64,000 nt of DNA from Odobenus rosmarus divergens (GCF_000321225.1 NW_004451861.1:257134-321133), one strand, 5' to 3'. Shown: positions 12,220 to 22,236, counted from the stretch's first letter. The notes: generated by a model not told the origin, from the sequence alone. Program-made: numbers and translations.

Positions 12220-12626
12220 ACCTACTTGGGCGAGCCTCAGCACGGGGTAGGGAGAGCGCAGGGGCCGCAGCGTGATGCCGCCGGGGGCGCGCGAAGGAAT
12301 CCAGGCCGGTTTCAACCCGCCCGCGGCAGCGCAGGTACGCAGCGCAGGTACGCGTCCCGCCCGCGCCACCGAAACTGGGAGACAGGGGAGTGCGGCGGCC
12401 CAGGCGTGACGGTGTTTCTGCCAGAAATTCGCTTCCCGCAGCGTCTTACCTAGAGGAGGCGGTGTCTGCTCGACAGATCGCTCACATCCCCAGAGACCAA
12501 GCCCCCGGGACAGGACCCCGCGGCCGACCCTTCGGATGAAGCCTGGCGCTGACTGTAGGGGCGGAGGCGGGAGCCTGCCCTACACGGAGTCCTGAAGCCC
12601 CGCCCCAACGTTTTGCATATGCCAAT
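12220..12626 (-). promoter_or_regulatory. CpG-island promoter with candidate first exon (minus strand)
   Basis: A compact CpG-dense block (for example GGGGCGCGCG, CCGCCCGCGCC, CCGCGGCCGACC) in otherwise CpG-poor DNA. On its right edge are a GC box (CCCCGCCCC, 12598-12606) and a CCAAT box (12622-12626), with no TATA. Reading the minus strand downstream of these, a near-consensus splice donor TAG|GTAAGAC falls at 12450/12449, so a non-coding first exon of roughly 100-150 nt ending at 12450 is plausible. Two weaker donors, CAG|GTACGC, lie on the plus strand near 12340 and 12350, so divergent transcription is possible. The gene is unknown. Copies of SCYGR in human are, as far as I recall, on 2q36.3, so genes there (such as SLC19A3) are candidates to test. 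No coding exon was found within 1-12.2 kb. Confidence 0.6.
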
Positions 12627-12819
12627 TACAGGCCTCCCGAACCTTTAAACTCAGAAGAGGAAATCGGAGGTTGGCCAACAAACAACTTACCTGTTACCCC
12701 GTGTATCCGAACCCGAAAGAAGCAGCTTAAAGTAATATAGTGATATATCAATGTAATAAAGCAGAATGAACTGAATGCGGTGTGGATATATTTACAAATA
12801 TGTCCTTGCCTGTAAATCC

Positions 12820-12960
12820 ATTTACTTTCCCCAAAAACTTATGAGAGAGGTACAGTTAGGATGCCCATTCTGCACTGAAGAAAGTGAGACAGAAGGCAGT
12901 GGGACTAATAAACGGAGAAGTCTGGATTTTTGTCCGGGCATCCTGGCTCCAGAGTTAATG
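12820..12960 (-). repeat. MIR-like fragment, antisense
   Basis: ATGCCCATTCTGCACTGAAG followed by a CTGGCTCCAGAG motif resembles the antisense MIR core. Old and diverged. Confidence 0.45.
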
Positions 12961-12971
12961 TTTATAGTCAC

Positions 12972-13037
12972 TGTGTTATTTTATGTTATTTTATTATTTT
13001 GTTTTGTTTTGTTTTATTATATTATTTTATTTTTAAG
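12972..13037. repeat. (TTTTA)/(TTTTG) low-complexity tract
   Basis: Imperfect TTATT, TTTTG and TTTTA units. It lies just before an antisense L1 3' end and may include that element's expanded tail. Confidence 0.8.
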
Positions 13038-13084
13038 GTTGTGAGGTGGCATGGTTTTCTTGCTCTTTAAGAATTTTCTTTAAA

Positions 13085-13345
13085 AAAATTTTTTTTAAAT
13101 TAACATATAATGTATTATTTGTTTCAGGGGTACAGGTCTGTGATTCATCAGTCTTACACAATTCACAGCACTCACCGTAGTATGTACCCTCCCCAATGTC
13201 TATCACCCAGCCACCCCATCCCTCCCACCCCCTCCCTTCCAGCAACCATCAGTTTGTTTCTTGAGATTAAGAGTCTCTTAGGGTTTGTCTCCCTCTCTGG
13301 TTTCATCTTGTTTCATTTTTCCCCTCCCTTCCCCTATGAGCTCAC
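13085..13345 (-). mobile_element. L1 3' UTR fragment, antisense
   Basis: AACATATAATGTATTATTTG at the left edge is the reverse of the L1 3' end. The following block is the antisense of the 3' UTR segment present in sense at about 10735-10925 (ACAGGTCTGTGATTCATCAG). Truncated and non-coding. Confidence 0.9.
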
Positions 13346-13939
13346 TGATATGAGGAATTTGGGAAACAAGACAGAGAATTTTCTAACACAAATAGTTCAA
13401 CTATTAGTTTTTGTTAAGCGCAAGTTGTTAAAAAAAAAAAGCATTATGAAGTTCTCATTGATTAAAATGGAAAAAAACAAAACAAAACCCCAAACCTTTC
13501 TCATTATCTGTTGGTAAATGGAAAACTCTCCCCAAAGATAAATACTGTTTGGTTTCTAAGGACTCTGACTGGAAGTTAAATTGATTGAAAGTCCCCCACA
13601 TGTTTGGAGTCACTGTGCTGCTGGCTTAGATTTTCTATTTTCACCTTCCTATGATTTGCAGAAAATCGATTTATAAATTACCAAGCTACCCATTGGGAGT
13701 GGGAGTACCCTGCTCATTGTGCAACAGAGTGCCCTTGTACATTGACTGCCAAGCCCTCCCAGAGAACACCAGAATTTTCTTAAAGGTCCAGGGTGTCGTG
13801 ATTTCCTCCATAACCTTTTGCCAAGAGAGGGCCTCATTTTGGACCTTGAGTTTACTTCTGTGTTTCTCTGATAGCCCTTGGCCATAGTCTTAAGTCAGAG
13901 AGAGATGATGAGGAATTCATTCACTTGAAGGAACATATT
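13346..13939. other. Intergenic, nothing recognised
   Basis: No gene seen. Two 78-codon open frames on opposite strands (13649-13887) are mirror frames of the same DNA and carry no domain. Confidence 0.5.
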
Positions 13940-14135
13940 TGCTGATTAGGTGATATGAGGTCTGGATTTCGTTGTGTATTATCCAGTGGTGGGAGGGGTA
14001 CGGATGAGGTCATAGATGATAAAAGACTGGCCATGTTGATAATTGTTGACCTGGGTGATCATTCTTAGGAATGTGTTATACTCTATTCTCCACTTCTGTT
14101 TATGTTTGGCATGTTCCATAATAAAAAAGTTTACA
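13940..14135 (+). mobile_element. Ancient L1 3' end
   Basis: TGATAATTGTTGACCTGGGT ... GTTCCATAATAAAAAAGTTT resembles the 3' UTR end of old mammalian L1 (L1M). Diverged, short and non-coding. Confidence 0.5.
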
Positions 14136-14164
14136 AAATGATTTGTTCATTAAGAAGCTATTTA

Positions 14165-14365
14165 GGGGTGCCTGGGTGGCTCAGTCAGTTAAGCGTCTGC
14201 CTTTGGCTGAGGTAAAGATCTCGGGATCCTGGGATCAAGCCCCAAGTCAGGCTCCCTGCTCAGTGGAGAGTCTCTTTGTCCTTTTCACTCTGCCCCTCCC
14301 CCCAACCCCTGCTCATGCTCTCTCTCTTCTCTCAAATAAATAAATAAAATCTTAAAAAAAACCCC
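14165..14365 (+). repeat. Can-SINE, full length
   Basis: GGGGTGCCTGGGTGGCTCAG head and (AATA)n/A tail. The perfect 10-bp target duplication AAGCTATTTA lies at 14155-14164 and 14366-14375. Confidence 0.95.
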
Positions 14366-14700
14366 AAGCTATTTATTGAGTATATACGATGTGCCAGATG
14401 CTGTTCTAGGTGCTTGAGATACTGTCAGTGAACAAAAGAGTGAGAAATCTTTGCTTTGTAGAATGTACATTTCTGTGTGGGGTGAGACACCATGGGATCA
14501 ACATGATAAATTCCTGAATTTTATGGTATGTTAGAAAGTGTTAGGTGCTCTGGAAAAGAAAAGAAAAAAAAGGATGACAGAGTAGAGACAGATGAGGGTG
14601 AAGAATGATGGAGGAGAGGGTTAGGGTTGAGCTCTGGGGTGTCTGTGTTGGGCAAGCGCACAGGGGACGAGAGGGAGTCACTAGAAGGAGGATGAAAAGC
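14366..14700 (+). repeat. Ancient L2/MIR-type repeat
   Basis: TTTATTGAGTATATACGATG ... GATGCTGTTCTAGGTGCTTG and later GGTATGTTAGAAAGTGTTAG are diverged versions of a very common ancient mammalian repeat ending. The family (L2 or another) cannot be fixed by eye. Confidence 0.45.
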
Positions 14701-15441
14701 TGGGAGACAAAAGTTTATTAGGGAGGACGGGTGCTCATTTTTGCCAAATGCCATGGGAGCCAGGGACAGCCCCATGGAAATTGTCAACAGCTCACTTGGT
14801 CATCTTATGATGATGAGCAAATGAATTGAGTGTCTCTTCTGTTTGTACTCAGCAGTGTGCTGCAATGATATACACAAAAATCTATTTGAATTCGTTGACA
14901 CAGGTGTGGTGAAACGGTGACCAAAGAAACCTGACATAGGATGCTGTTTTGTAATTGATTCTCTCTCTCTCTCTCTCCCTCTCAGACATCAACTCTTTGA
15001 AGGCAAAGGCTTGTTTTTCTTTAGATCCCTGGTGCTTGGCTAAATACCTAACATGGCACTTAACATGTCTGCAGAATGAATGAATGAGTGAAATGTACAG
15101 AGCGATGGAGTGAAACGTGACCTGCCGTGTGGGGCTGTCCAACACTTACAACCAGAATTCAGCTGCAGACACAGACATCAGGAAGACACGTGTAGGAGAG
15201 CCCAGGAATTTCCTTCAATGACCCCGATGACCGAAAGTTGAGGTTCTACCTCCCCCACCCCTGATTTCTATCTTTCTTGTAAAACCCATTATAGGACAGT
15301 ATAGGACCAATCACCCATGAACTGAAGACTATCCCAAGTCTTTCGATATCACCCTTTGTCTTCTGCTCCATTGGCCTCAGTCATGGGAGGGGACACATCT
15401 TATACAACAGAGAGACACATTAGAATATTGTGAATAATTTT
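14701..15441. other. Intergenic, downstream flank of SCYGR copy A
   Basis: A short (TC)n tract sits at about 14960-14985. Otherwise I see no gene, and the rest is unassigned. Confidence 0.5.
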
Positions 15442-15447
15442 TTTATT
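15442..15447 (-). promoter_or_regulatory. Candidate polyadenylation signal for SCYGR copy A
   Basis: AATAAA on the minus strand, about 500 nt past the stop codon. It is the first canonical signal downstream of copy A. The spacing is longer than in copies B and C (about 350-370 nt), so the assignment is tentative. Confidence 0.4.
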
Positions 15448-15947
15448 AAGAAAGAGTTGCCCCCCACTTTTTTTTACAGAGACATAGAAATGGAAAGAAG
15501 TTAGTGAATGTACCATAGAAACGTTAATCATAAGTAATTTTTTGAAGAAAATAAAATATTAACTATCACGATTTTACTTTATCAAGCTTACAATATAAAT
15601 CCATATTTGACCTGGGTGCCTGTGTTCCCACTCCGTCAGGCTGACAATATATGATTTATCTTTCTTCCAAACAGAGACAAGATTTCACAATGACGGAGAA
15701 CCGTTACCTGCTTGACGTTACCTTCTGGAAAATACAGGGAGAAGAAATTGGTGTCGTCATGACACCACACTGAGGGGGAAGAACCAGCCCTGAAATTTCA
15801 GAGCACCAGGACAGAATGAGCAGCCCTAAGACATCAAAGTGCATAGAGCAGGAGCAAGCAGGTGGGAGGGATGGAGGAAAGTCTTACCAAGCGCCTGTGA
15901 GCAAAGCCCCAGACATCTCTCACGCTAGCGGCCGAGCCGCCGGCCGC

Positions 15948-16262
15948 CTAGCAGCAACATTGCTTCTTGCAACAGCTCTTCTGCTGGCAACAGCCCTTCC
16001 CACCGCTGCAGCCACACGAGCCGCAGCCACACGAGCCGCAGCCACACGAGCCACAGCCACACGAGCCACACGAGCCACAGGAGCGGCGGCAGCAGCAGAC
16101 CACGGGGGTACTGCAGCAGCCCCCACAGCAGCCACAGCAGCAGGGGCAGCAGGCCGAGCAACAGCCCACCCGGTAGCACCTGCAGGTGGTGCAGCCGCCG
16201 CCGCAACCGCCGCCGCAGCCGCCGCCGCAACCACCGCAACTTCCACAGCCACAGCAGCCCAT
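15948..16262 (-). CDS. SCYGR: SCYGR/KRTAP28-family cysteine-glycine-rich protein, copy A
   Basis: A single-exon gene for a 104-residue protein with 41 Cys (39%) and 30 Gly (29%). Order of parts: a Gly-Cys repeat N-terminus (residues 2-24, GGC/GGGC units), a conserved core [18 protein letters not shown] (25-42), a CCGG...[12 protein letters not shown] segment (45-62), four GSCGC-type repeats (67-85), and a basic tail [17 protein letters not shown] (88-104). The composition and tail match the small cysteine and glycine repeat (SCYGR, also called KRTAP28) family. The family is thought to be hair keratin-associated and cross-linked by disulfides; that role is inferred. The start has a strong Kozak context (CACCATGGG) shared by all copies, and a TATA box lies 95 bp upstream. 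It is divergently oriented to copy B, 5.3 kb away. No frameshift or premature stop is present. Orthology to a particular human SCYGR number cannot be assigned. Confidence 0.92.
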   Translation of the reverse strand: MGCCGCGSCGGCGGGCGGGCGGGCTTCRCYRVGCCSACCPCCCGCCGGCCSTPVVCCCRRSCGSCGSCGCGSCGCGSCGCGSCGCSGGKGCCQQKSCCKKQCCC

Positions 16263-16357
16263 GGTGTCAGGAGAGAGGACTCAGGAGAGAGTAGAGAAGA
16301 GGGAGACTTGGGAGATGAGGGAGGTCTGAGGCCCTTTGCTTCACTGACCCTTATATA
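16263..16357 (-). promoter_or_regulatory. TATA box and pyrimidine-rich 5' UTR of copy A
   Basis: A canonical TATATAA (minus strand, 16351-16357) lies 95 bp before the ATG. The region between is CT-rich on the sense strand and ends TCCTGAGTCCTCTCTCCTGA just before CACC-ATG. The same block, with few changes, precedes copies B and C and the pseudogene. Confidence 0.8.
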
Positions 16358-16459
16358 CCCACCTCGGGGCCCAACCCGGCGCATGTGGCCACTTCCTTGT
16401 TGTGGTTTCCACCAGCTTCCTTGGCCGAATTCCACAAGACCCTGAATGTATTTCCTCAT

Positions 16460-17110
16460 TGAACACCTCTGACTTCAAACAGTTGCTTGTTTTAGCATTT
16501 GCTTCTTCCTCAAGTTGTGCTCCTGATAAAACTACATGCTTCTGAAACGTTTAATCTTGTTTGCATCTAGCAGTCTTCAAGTGCAAGGACGACCTTCAAG
16601 TGCAAGGACTCTCACTTGAAAGCTTACGCATCCTGTGAGCATCAGGATCCCTTTGCTGAGTGCGTGTCTTTCCCGTGGTTACAGACGAACCGTTCTCTGC
16701 TTGCAGATGGTCTTTGCTGAATGGTAGAGAAGGTGGGATCCCCCTTGGGGAAGCAAAGCACCCCCATTTGCCTCTTTTCACATGTCATAAAGCTCTGAGG
16801 CTAGAAAGTCCAACAGTTTTCTCATTGATTTTCAGATTCACTTTGTCCTTGGATCATGGGTCAAAATATGGGAAAGTCGCTTGGAAAGAGATTTCTCTGG
16901 GGCTGGAGGGCTTGTGATGATATTTCAAAATGAGCTTCCCATACCAGCTCATGTCTCCCTGTGTTCTGCACTCATGGGGTAGTGGATGGAGCCAAGTTGG
17001 CTCCAAGGCCCAGAGAAAACCATCGTCCCTCTGTGCCTCAGTTTCCTTCGTTTAGGTCAAGTCATGTTTATTTTTTTTTTAAAGTAGACTATATATATGT
17101 ATTTTTGGAA
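16460..17110. other. Upstream flank of copy A; tandem TTCAAGTG motifs
   Basis: Holds a tandem pair CTTCAAGTGCAAGGAC at 16575-16590 and 16594-16609, plus an inverted CACTTGAA at 16613-16620, about 220-265 bp upstream of the copy A TATA box. The rest is unassigned, with no supported gene. Confidence 0.55.
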
Positions 17111-17114
17111 TCTT

Positions 17115-17175
17115 TTATTTTTTTAATTTAAATTCAATTAATTAACGTATAATGTATTATTGGTTTCAGAGTAAA
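17115..17175 (-). mobile_element. L1 3' end fragment, antisense
   Basis: TTAACGTATAATGTATTATT and GGTTTCAGA match the reversed carnivore L1 3' terminus also seen at 13085. Only about 60 bp remain. Confidence 0.65.
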
Positions 17176-17535
17176 GTAGACTATATTTTTTAGACCAGTT
17201 TTAGGCTCACAGCTAAACTGATCTGAAAGTTCTGAGATTCCCCATGTACTCCCTGTCCCCACACTCAGCCTCCCCCACCATTAGCGTCCTGCCCCAGAGT
17301 GGGACAGTTGTCACAATGGAGGAACCTAACTCGACGTGTCATTGTCTCCAGAAATCCACTGTTTACTCTCCGGGTCGCTTTTGGGGTTATAAATTCCTTG
17401 AGTTTTGGTAAATGTATAATGACAGCTAACCACCATTATAGTATTATACAGAGAAGTGTTCTGCCTATTTGTCCCTCTTTCCCCCCAGATGTCTGTCTCC
17501 AGTTTTACCTTTTCCAGAATGTCTTATCACTGAAA
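17176..17535 (-). mobile_element. Old L1 3' UTR fragment, antisense
   Basis: AGACCAGTTTTAGGCTCACA ... CCCACACTCAGCCTCCCCCA ... TTGGTAAATGTATAATGACA parallels the antisense old L1 at 57790-58080 (TTTTAGGTTCGGAGCAAAAT ... GGACAAATGTATAATGAAAC). Non-coding. Confidence 0.75.
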
Positions 17536-17562
17536 TAATTCATGTTTAATTTGAAAAATACA

Positions 17563-17889
17563 CAGTTGACTCTTGAACAACTCAGGTTGGAACTCCATGG
17601 TTTCACTTATAAGTGGATTTTTTTTCGATAAATACAGTAAATGTGTAAATGTGTTTTCTCTGCCTTGTGATTTTCTTAACAGCATTTTCTTTTCTCTAGC
17701 TTATTTTAAAGAACATACTATATAATATATATAACATATAAAACTTGTGAATCAATGTTTGTTGTTATCAGTAAGGCTTCTGGTCAACAGTAGGCTATTA
17801 GTAGTTAAGTTTTCGAGGAGTCAAAGGTTATATTTCAAACTGTGGGGGGGGGTTGGTGCCCCAATCCTGCATTGTTCAAGGGTCAACTG
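17563..17889 (+). mobile_element. Tigger/pogo-type MITE, uninterrupted copy
   Basis: Inverted ends CAGTTGACTCTTGAACAAC and (right, reversed) CAGTTGACCCTTGAACAAT. The interior matches the copy at 2115-2652 (CACTTATAAGTGGATTTTTT, GATAAATACAGTA, CAACAGTAGGCTATTAGTAG). It has no transposase, so movement would have needed a transposase supplied in trans. Confidence 0.8.
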
Positions 17890-18034
17890 TATATAAGTTA
17901 CTCCCTGCCTAGATTGTATGGCCAGGCCTAAAATAATCACAGCAAGATCTTGACTAGTACTTACCGAGGTTCACAGTAAATGTAGGAAACTGACTTTGTC
18001 ACTGTAGCTTCTATTTCTAGCTTTTGTAGAAGAA

Positions 18035-18215
18035 AGGAACTAATCACATTTGTGTAGTATGTAACTCCATTCCAAGTGCTTTATCGTGGTTTATGTCAGT
18101 GCAGTCCTAGGAGGTAAATGCCATTAACATTGGTTCACAGGGGTCAAGGTACATGCTGAGTGTCACATCTGGGGTCTGAGCCAGGATTCCAACTTAGCTC
18201 TGCCTCACCCTGTCT
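18035..18215 (-). repeat. MIR, antisense
   Basis: CCAAGTGCTTTATCGTGGTT ... CCTAGGAGGTAAATGCCATT ... GAGCCAGGATTCCAAC reads as the reverse complement of the MIR core. Confidence 0.7.
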
Positions 18216-18892
18216 GAGCATAACAAAGGGTCAGCCATGTTTTCTCAGAACCTACTGCTGAAATGTCCAGGCTCTATTTTTCCTTTCCATTATAACTGAG
18301 ATTCAACATCACTCGCAGGGATTACAATTAATTCCTGTCATATTTTATGTATGTTGTGTAGAACAGTGGTTCTTTGAGGCTACGCCCCTCTGCAGAAATG
18401 CCTGCAATGGATCACCCATCACTTCTGAAGGAGCTCCAGTGTCTCATCACTTGGGTCCCTTCTGCAAATGTCACCATAAGTTGCAAAGCCTGGGGGAATG
18501 GCACATGACCTTGGCCTTCATGACCAAGTTTAATTTCTTGGATTTTTTTATAGTCAGAAAAATACCATGACTGGTCATTAAAAAAAATTATATTTCAAGA
18601 AAGATAACTCACCACTCTTATTTCCTCACCTGTGGCCTCTTGAGAGATTTCTGGTTTTATTCAAAGCTCAACTGAAACATCTTTTGTCTAGATCATCATT
18701 GCCCACAAAGCATTGTGCACTCCTTCCTTGCCACTTTTTCTACTCCTTTTTTCTGCCTTCATGTTGCCAGATTATACACCCCGTGTCCCTGACCAGACTG
18801 AGTTCCTTGAAGTCTGGGATCGTATTTTATTTATGTTTTCATCCCTGTATCAGGAACACAGAAGTGAACTGAGAAAGGGGCAGATTGGTGGG
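18216..18892. other. Intergenic, nothing recognised
   Basis: Unassigned sequence with short open frames only. Some Ser/Phe-rich frames near 18684-18898 overlap in two phases and carry no domain. Confidence 0.5.
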
Positions 18893-19213
18893 AGGTGAGT
18901 CCCAAATGCATAGGCTGAAATCCTAACGTCCATTGTGATGGTATTAGGAGGTGGGGCCTTGGGGAGGGGATCAGGTCATGAGGGTGAGCCCTCATGAATG
19001 GGATTAGTGCCGTTATTCAGGGACCCCAGAGAGCTCTCACCTCCTCTTTCCACTATGTGGAGATACATCAAGAAGTCTGCAACCACGAAGAGGGCTCTCA
19101 CCGAAACCCACCATGGTGGCATTCTGATCTTGGATTTCCAGCCTCTGGGAACTGTGAGTGTTTATAAGCCACCCAGTCTGTGGTATTCTGTTTGAGCAGC
19201 CCAAACCAGGACA
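18893..19213 (+). mobile_element. MaLR (MLT1-like) solo LTR
   Basis: Landmarks of mammalian apparent LTR retrotransposons in order: TGGTATTAGGAGGTGGGGCC, ATGGGATTAGTGCCGTTATT, AGAGCTCTCACC, GCCTCTGGGAACTGTGAGTG and AAGCCACCCAGTCTGTGG. It parallels the LTR at 37418-37779. No internal retroviral sequence is attached. Confidence 0.75.
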
Positions 19214-20185
19214 GATGTGATCAGGCAAAGTAACTTGGGCCAAAGATATATCACACTGAAGGCTTCCAAAAAGACACTGAGGAGGATGAAGTGGCAGATC
19301 TTGGAAAAGATGGCGTCTTCCTACCCAGCCTGTAAGCAACAGGAATAGAGGGGAAGGAGGCATGGGATAAGCTGCGGGCCAAAGTTACAAGGTGGCAGAT
19401 TTGTCTGCGGCATTCTCCCAACTCTGTTTTTATGGCTTCTTTCCTATTTCTTGAATTACTGCCTTTCTATTCCCTGCAACCTAGGTCTCTTGGAAGCCAT
19501 TTTGAGCTCCCTGGGGTACAACGTAGTATAAAAAGTTTTTGTCCCCAGGCCCCTTTGACTGGCTTCCTGTCTTTACAGCCGTGCTTGTGTGGCCAGGAAT
19601 CAGAAGGCAAGCCTGCTGGTCCAACCAAGGCACCCACCCCTTTCCCTCACCAAGCATCGCCTGAGTTTCTCTGTATTCCTTTCTTCCCCTCCTGTGGGGA
19701 TGAAAGAGAGAACGTTGGGTTGTGCTGACTAGCAAAACAACATAGACTCATGTGGCTTTTTGTTTTGTTTTGTTTTTGTGCTTTGCTCTGTCTACTTCAT
19801 TTTTTAAAAGGGGCTAGGATTTCATTTTGTTGGCATCACCAGCATTTTCTGTGGTTTTCTTACTCCTGACTGCCTGCTCCCAGTGGTATTTGACACAAAA
19901 GAAACTGATGAGAACACAACTCAATTGACTCCATCCAACAAACATTTTTGTCAGTATGGTGGCAGGGGGCAGGGGTCAGTCAGCATGGGCAAGGCCCTCC
20001 CTGGCCTCATTCACTAGCCACCCCACATATTTTACCCCTCCCGAATCATATGTCCTGGGGATTCTCTCCAAAAATTTAAAAAGAAAAAGAATTTCATACA
20101 ATATCCTTTTGTGGACTTCAAGGGCTAGTTTTAAACTTGCATCCTTTGCCCAAGTGCTAGGATGTAGGTTATTTCCCTTATATTT
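19214..20185. other. Intergenic, nothing recognised
   Basis: No gene is supported. Small open frames on both strands (19432-19735) are overlapping shadows. A TTTTG-rich tract occurs near 19758. Confidence 0.5.
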
Positions 20186-20405
20186 CAGTAGGGCTCTTGA
20201 TCTCAGTGGGGAGTGATTTTGCATCCTGGGGACATTTGGCAATGTCTAGAGACATTTGGGTTGTCATTACTGGGAGAGAGGTTGTCATAACTAGTCAGAG
20301 GCTGGGGATGCCGCTCAACATCCTAAAATGCATAGGACACCTCCCACAACAAGGAGATGTCTGGATCAAAATGTCAGCAGTGCTAAGGTTAGGAACCCCT
20401 ACCAC
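20186..20405 (+). mobile_element. MER5A-like hAT-Charlie MITE
   Basis: GGGGACATTTGGCAATGTCT, GTTGTCATTACTGGGAGAGA, GCTCAACATCCTAAAATGCA and the CAGCAGTGCTAAGGTTAGGA end are hallmarks of MER5A. A second copy lies near 53100. Non-autonomous and ancient. Confidence 0.85.
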
Positions 20406-21424
20406 TGTTTTATCTTTCCAAAGTATATTCTGAAGTATTTCTCATCTATTATTCCAAAGCAATATAGTTGCCTGAGACTCATCTAAAAAAAATATTTCTC
20501 AATAATAAAGAAGCATTCAGCCCCTTGACATAGATGAAGTTCTGTGCTGGGAGGTTCTGTAATGGACCATTTTGTGCCATGATTTGGTGTATGCTTTAGT
20601 AAAGGATCTAAGGCTGGGTGTGTGGTCACCTATATGAGACCAGTGGAAACTGGCAATATGGGTTATGTCAGTAGCTTTCAAATATGCCTTGAATATAATT
20701 TGAAAATAGATGTACATAGTTAAAATATTTCTCTTCATCTATCTGCCATTGTGGGCCATACCATTTTTCACGTAGAGTTTCCTCTTAGATATCAGTTGAT
20801 AAAAACTTCCCAAGCACTCAGATTCATTTTTTGTTCTAATTAGGAAATGCCTTCATACTTTAAATGCAATCAGAATCATACCAGAAAAAGATGAGCCATT
20901 GCAAATATTTACTTGTGCTTTCTAAGCAGGCTTGCTAGGTGAAATGTACCCATTAGCGAACATGGTGACCTGCTTTACAAGTCTGTGGAGAGGAGTAAGG
21001 CTTTCATTCTTTGGTAAACAATCTCTGATGAGGGTAGCAAGGCTGATTCTGCAGTTGACAATGCCATTTCAGCCTGACACTCCTTTTATTTGTCTAGTCT
21101 TTGGTAAGAGGACTTCTGGGCTGAGCACGGAAATAGCCCCTTCATGATGTTAGTTGTTGCTCGGAGGTCAGCCACAGGATGTTGTGTTGCGTGGGCTTTC
21201 TTAGCGTGTCCATGGCTGTTGACAGCATCCCCCTTTTTCCGTGGCTCCCAGGAGCCCTTACTGGAATTTTTAGGGCATTTATTTGACTTGGAAAAATAAA
21301 CAAATAACCTAATAAATTTAGCTGACATCACGAAAAGGGAAGTCATTATTATGAGGTTTTTCCCATGATGACTGAACTAAATAGCAACAGGGAAGTGGTC
21401 ATGTGTCTCACTGTCCCTACTCGC
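20406..21424. other. Intergenic, upstream flank of SCYGR copy B
   Basis: No gene and no confident repeat. It contains the distal promoter of copy B, in which I can single out no motif beyond the TATA-like box. Confidence 0.5.
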
Positions 21425-21432
21425 AGGGTTGG

Positions 21433-21531
21433 TACATAAGGGGCTCCCCCCGCAGACGGCGGCACCAGACCTCCCTCACCTCCCGAGTCTCCCTCCTCGC
21501 TACTCCTTCCTGAGTCCTCTCTCCTGACACC
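21433..21531 (+). promoter_or_regulatory. TATA-like box and 5' UTR of copy B
   Basis: TACATAAG (21433-21440) occupies the TATA position 99 bp before the ATG and continues GGGGCTCC as in copy C. The A of TATATAA is replaced by C, so the box is weaker than those of copies A and C. The pseudogene promoter at 34224-34230 shares exactly this variant. The 5' UTR ends TGAGTCCTCTCTCCTGACAC before ATG. Confidence 0.7.
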
Positions 21532-21861
21532 ATGGGCTGCTGTGGCTGTGGCGGTTGTGGCGGTTGTGGCGGTTGTGGCGGCTGCGGCGGCGGCTGCGGC
21601 GGCTGCGGCGGCGGCTACACCACCTGCAGGTGCTACCGGGTGGGCTGTTGCTCGGCCTGCTGCCCCTGCTGCTGTGGCTGCTGTGGGGGCTGCTGCAGTA
21701 CCCCCGTGGTCTGCTACTACCGCCGCTCCTGTCACTCCTGTGGCTCGTGTGGCTGCGGCTCGTGTGACTGTGGCTCGTGTGGCTGCGGCTCGTGTGGCTG
21801 CGGCGGTGGGAAGGGCTGTTGCCAGCAGAAGAGCTGTTGCAAGAAGCAGTGTTGCTGCTAG
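21532..21861 (+). CDS. SCYGR: SCYGR/KRTAP28-family cysteine-glycine-rich protein, copy B
   Basis: An intact single-exon gene for 109 residues with 40 Cys (37%). The plan is the same as in copy A: Gly-Cys repeats (2-28), core [18 protein letters not shown] (30-47), [15 protein letters not shown] (53-67), GSCGC-type repeats (71-90, one with Asp79 in place of Gly), and tail [17 protein letters not shown] (93-109). Compared with copies A and C, three cysteine positions are Tyr (29, 62 and 63), each a TGC-to-TAC change; His68 and Asp79 are further differences. The start context CACCATGGG is conserved. A weaker TATA-like box precedes it, and AATAAA follows 370 nt past the stop. The role as a disulfide-cross-linked hair or cornified-tissue protein is inferred from the family. 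Confidence 0.92.
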   Translation: MGCCGCGGCGGCGGCGGCGGGCGGCGGGYTTCRCYRVGCCSACCPCCCGCCGGCCSTPVVCYYRRSCHSCGSCGCGSCDCGSCGCGSCGCGGGKGCCQQKSCCKKQCCC

Positions 21862-22230
21862 ACGGCCGGCCGGCCTCTGGGAAGATGCTGCAGGTAACTC
21901 TCCCATTGGTAAGATTTTCTTTCTTTCTGCCAGTCCTCCCTGATTTGAATGTCCCAGGGGTGACATGACACTGGTTCTCAGCCTGAGGAGTTTAATATAG
22001 ATCGCCTGGTCCCTGAGATCCTGCCTCTAAATGGAAAACACCAGCACAATCCTCGTCCATCACCAAAGTATGAGCCCAACACAACAGAGTGATGATTTTT
22101 AATGCTATGCTTTCTTGAAATATTCCTGCTGAAATGTATGTTTCTACTCCTTTCCTCCTCTTTTTGTGGCTTCTATATCCCAAACCTCTGCTAGTTTCTG
22201 TTTCTGTAAACCTAAGGCAATGATTTTCCT

Positions 22231-22236
22231 AATAAA
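22231..22236 (+). promoter_or_regulatory. Polyadenylation signal of copy B
   Basis: First AATAAA downstream of the copy B stop, 370 nt away. Nearly the same distance is seen for copy C (352 nt), which supports the assignment. Confidence 0.6.

Noticed and set aside
15816..16459. Long Ala/Thr-, Pro/Gln-His- and Leu/Trp-rich frames overlapping SCYGR copy A in other phases and strands (up to 209 codons)
   Set aside because: They are shadows of GC-rich triplet repeats in the real gene. The same shadows recur over copies B and C, and only the Cys/Gly frame has the conserved start, core and tail.
21349..21966. 205-codon minus-strand Ala/Thr-rich frame over copy B
   Set aside because: It is the antisense shadow of the Cys/Gly repeats and extends into non-conserved flank.
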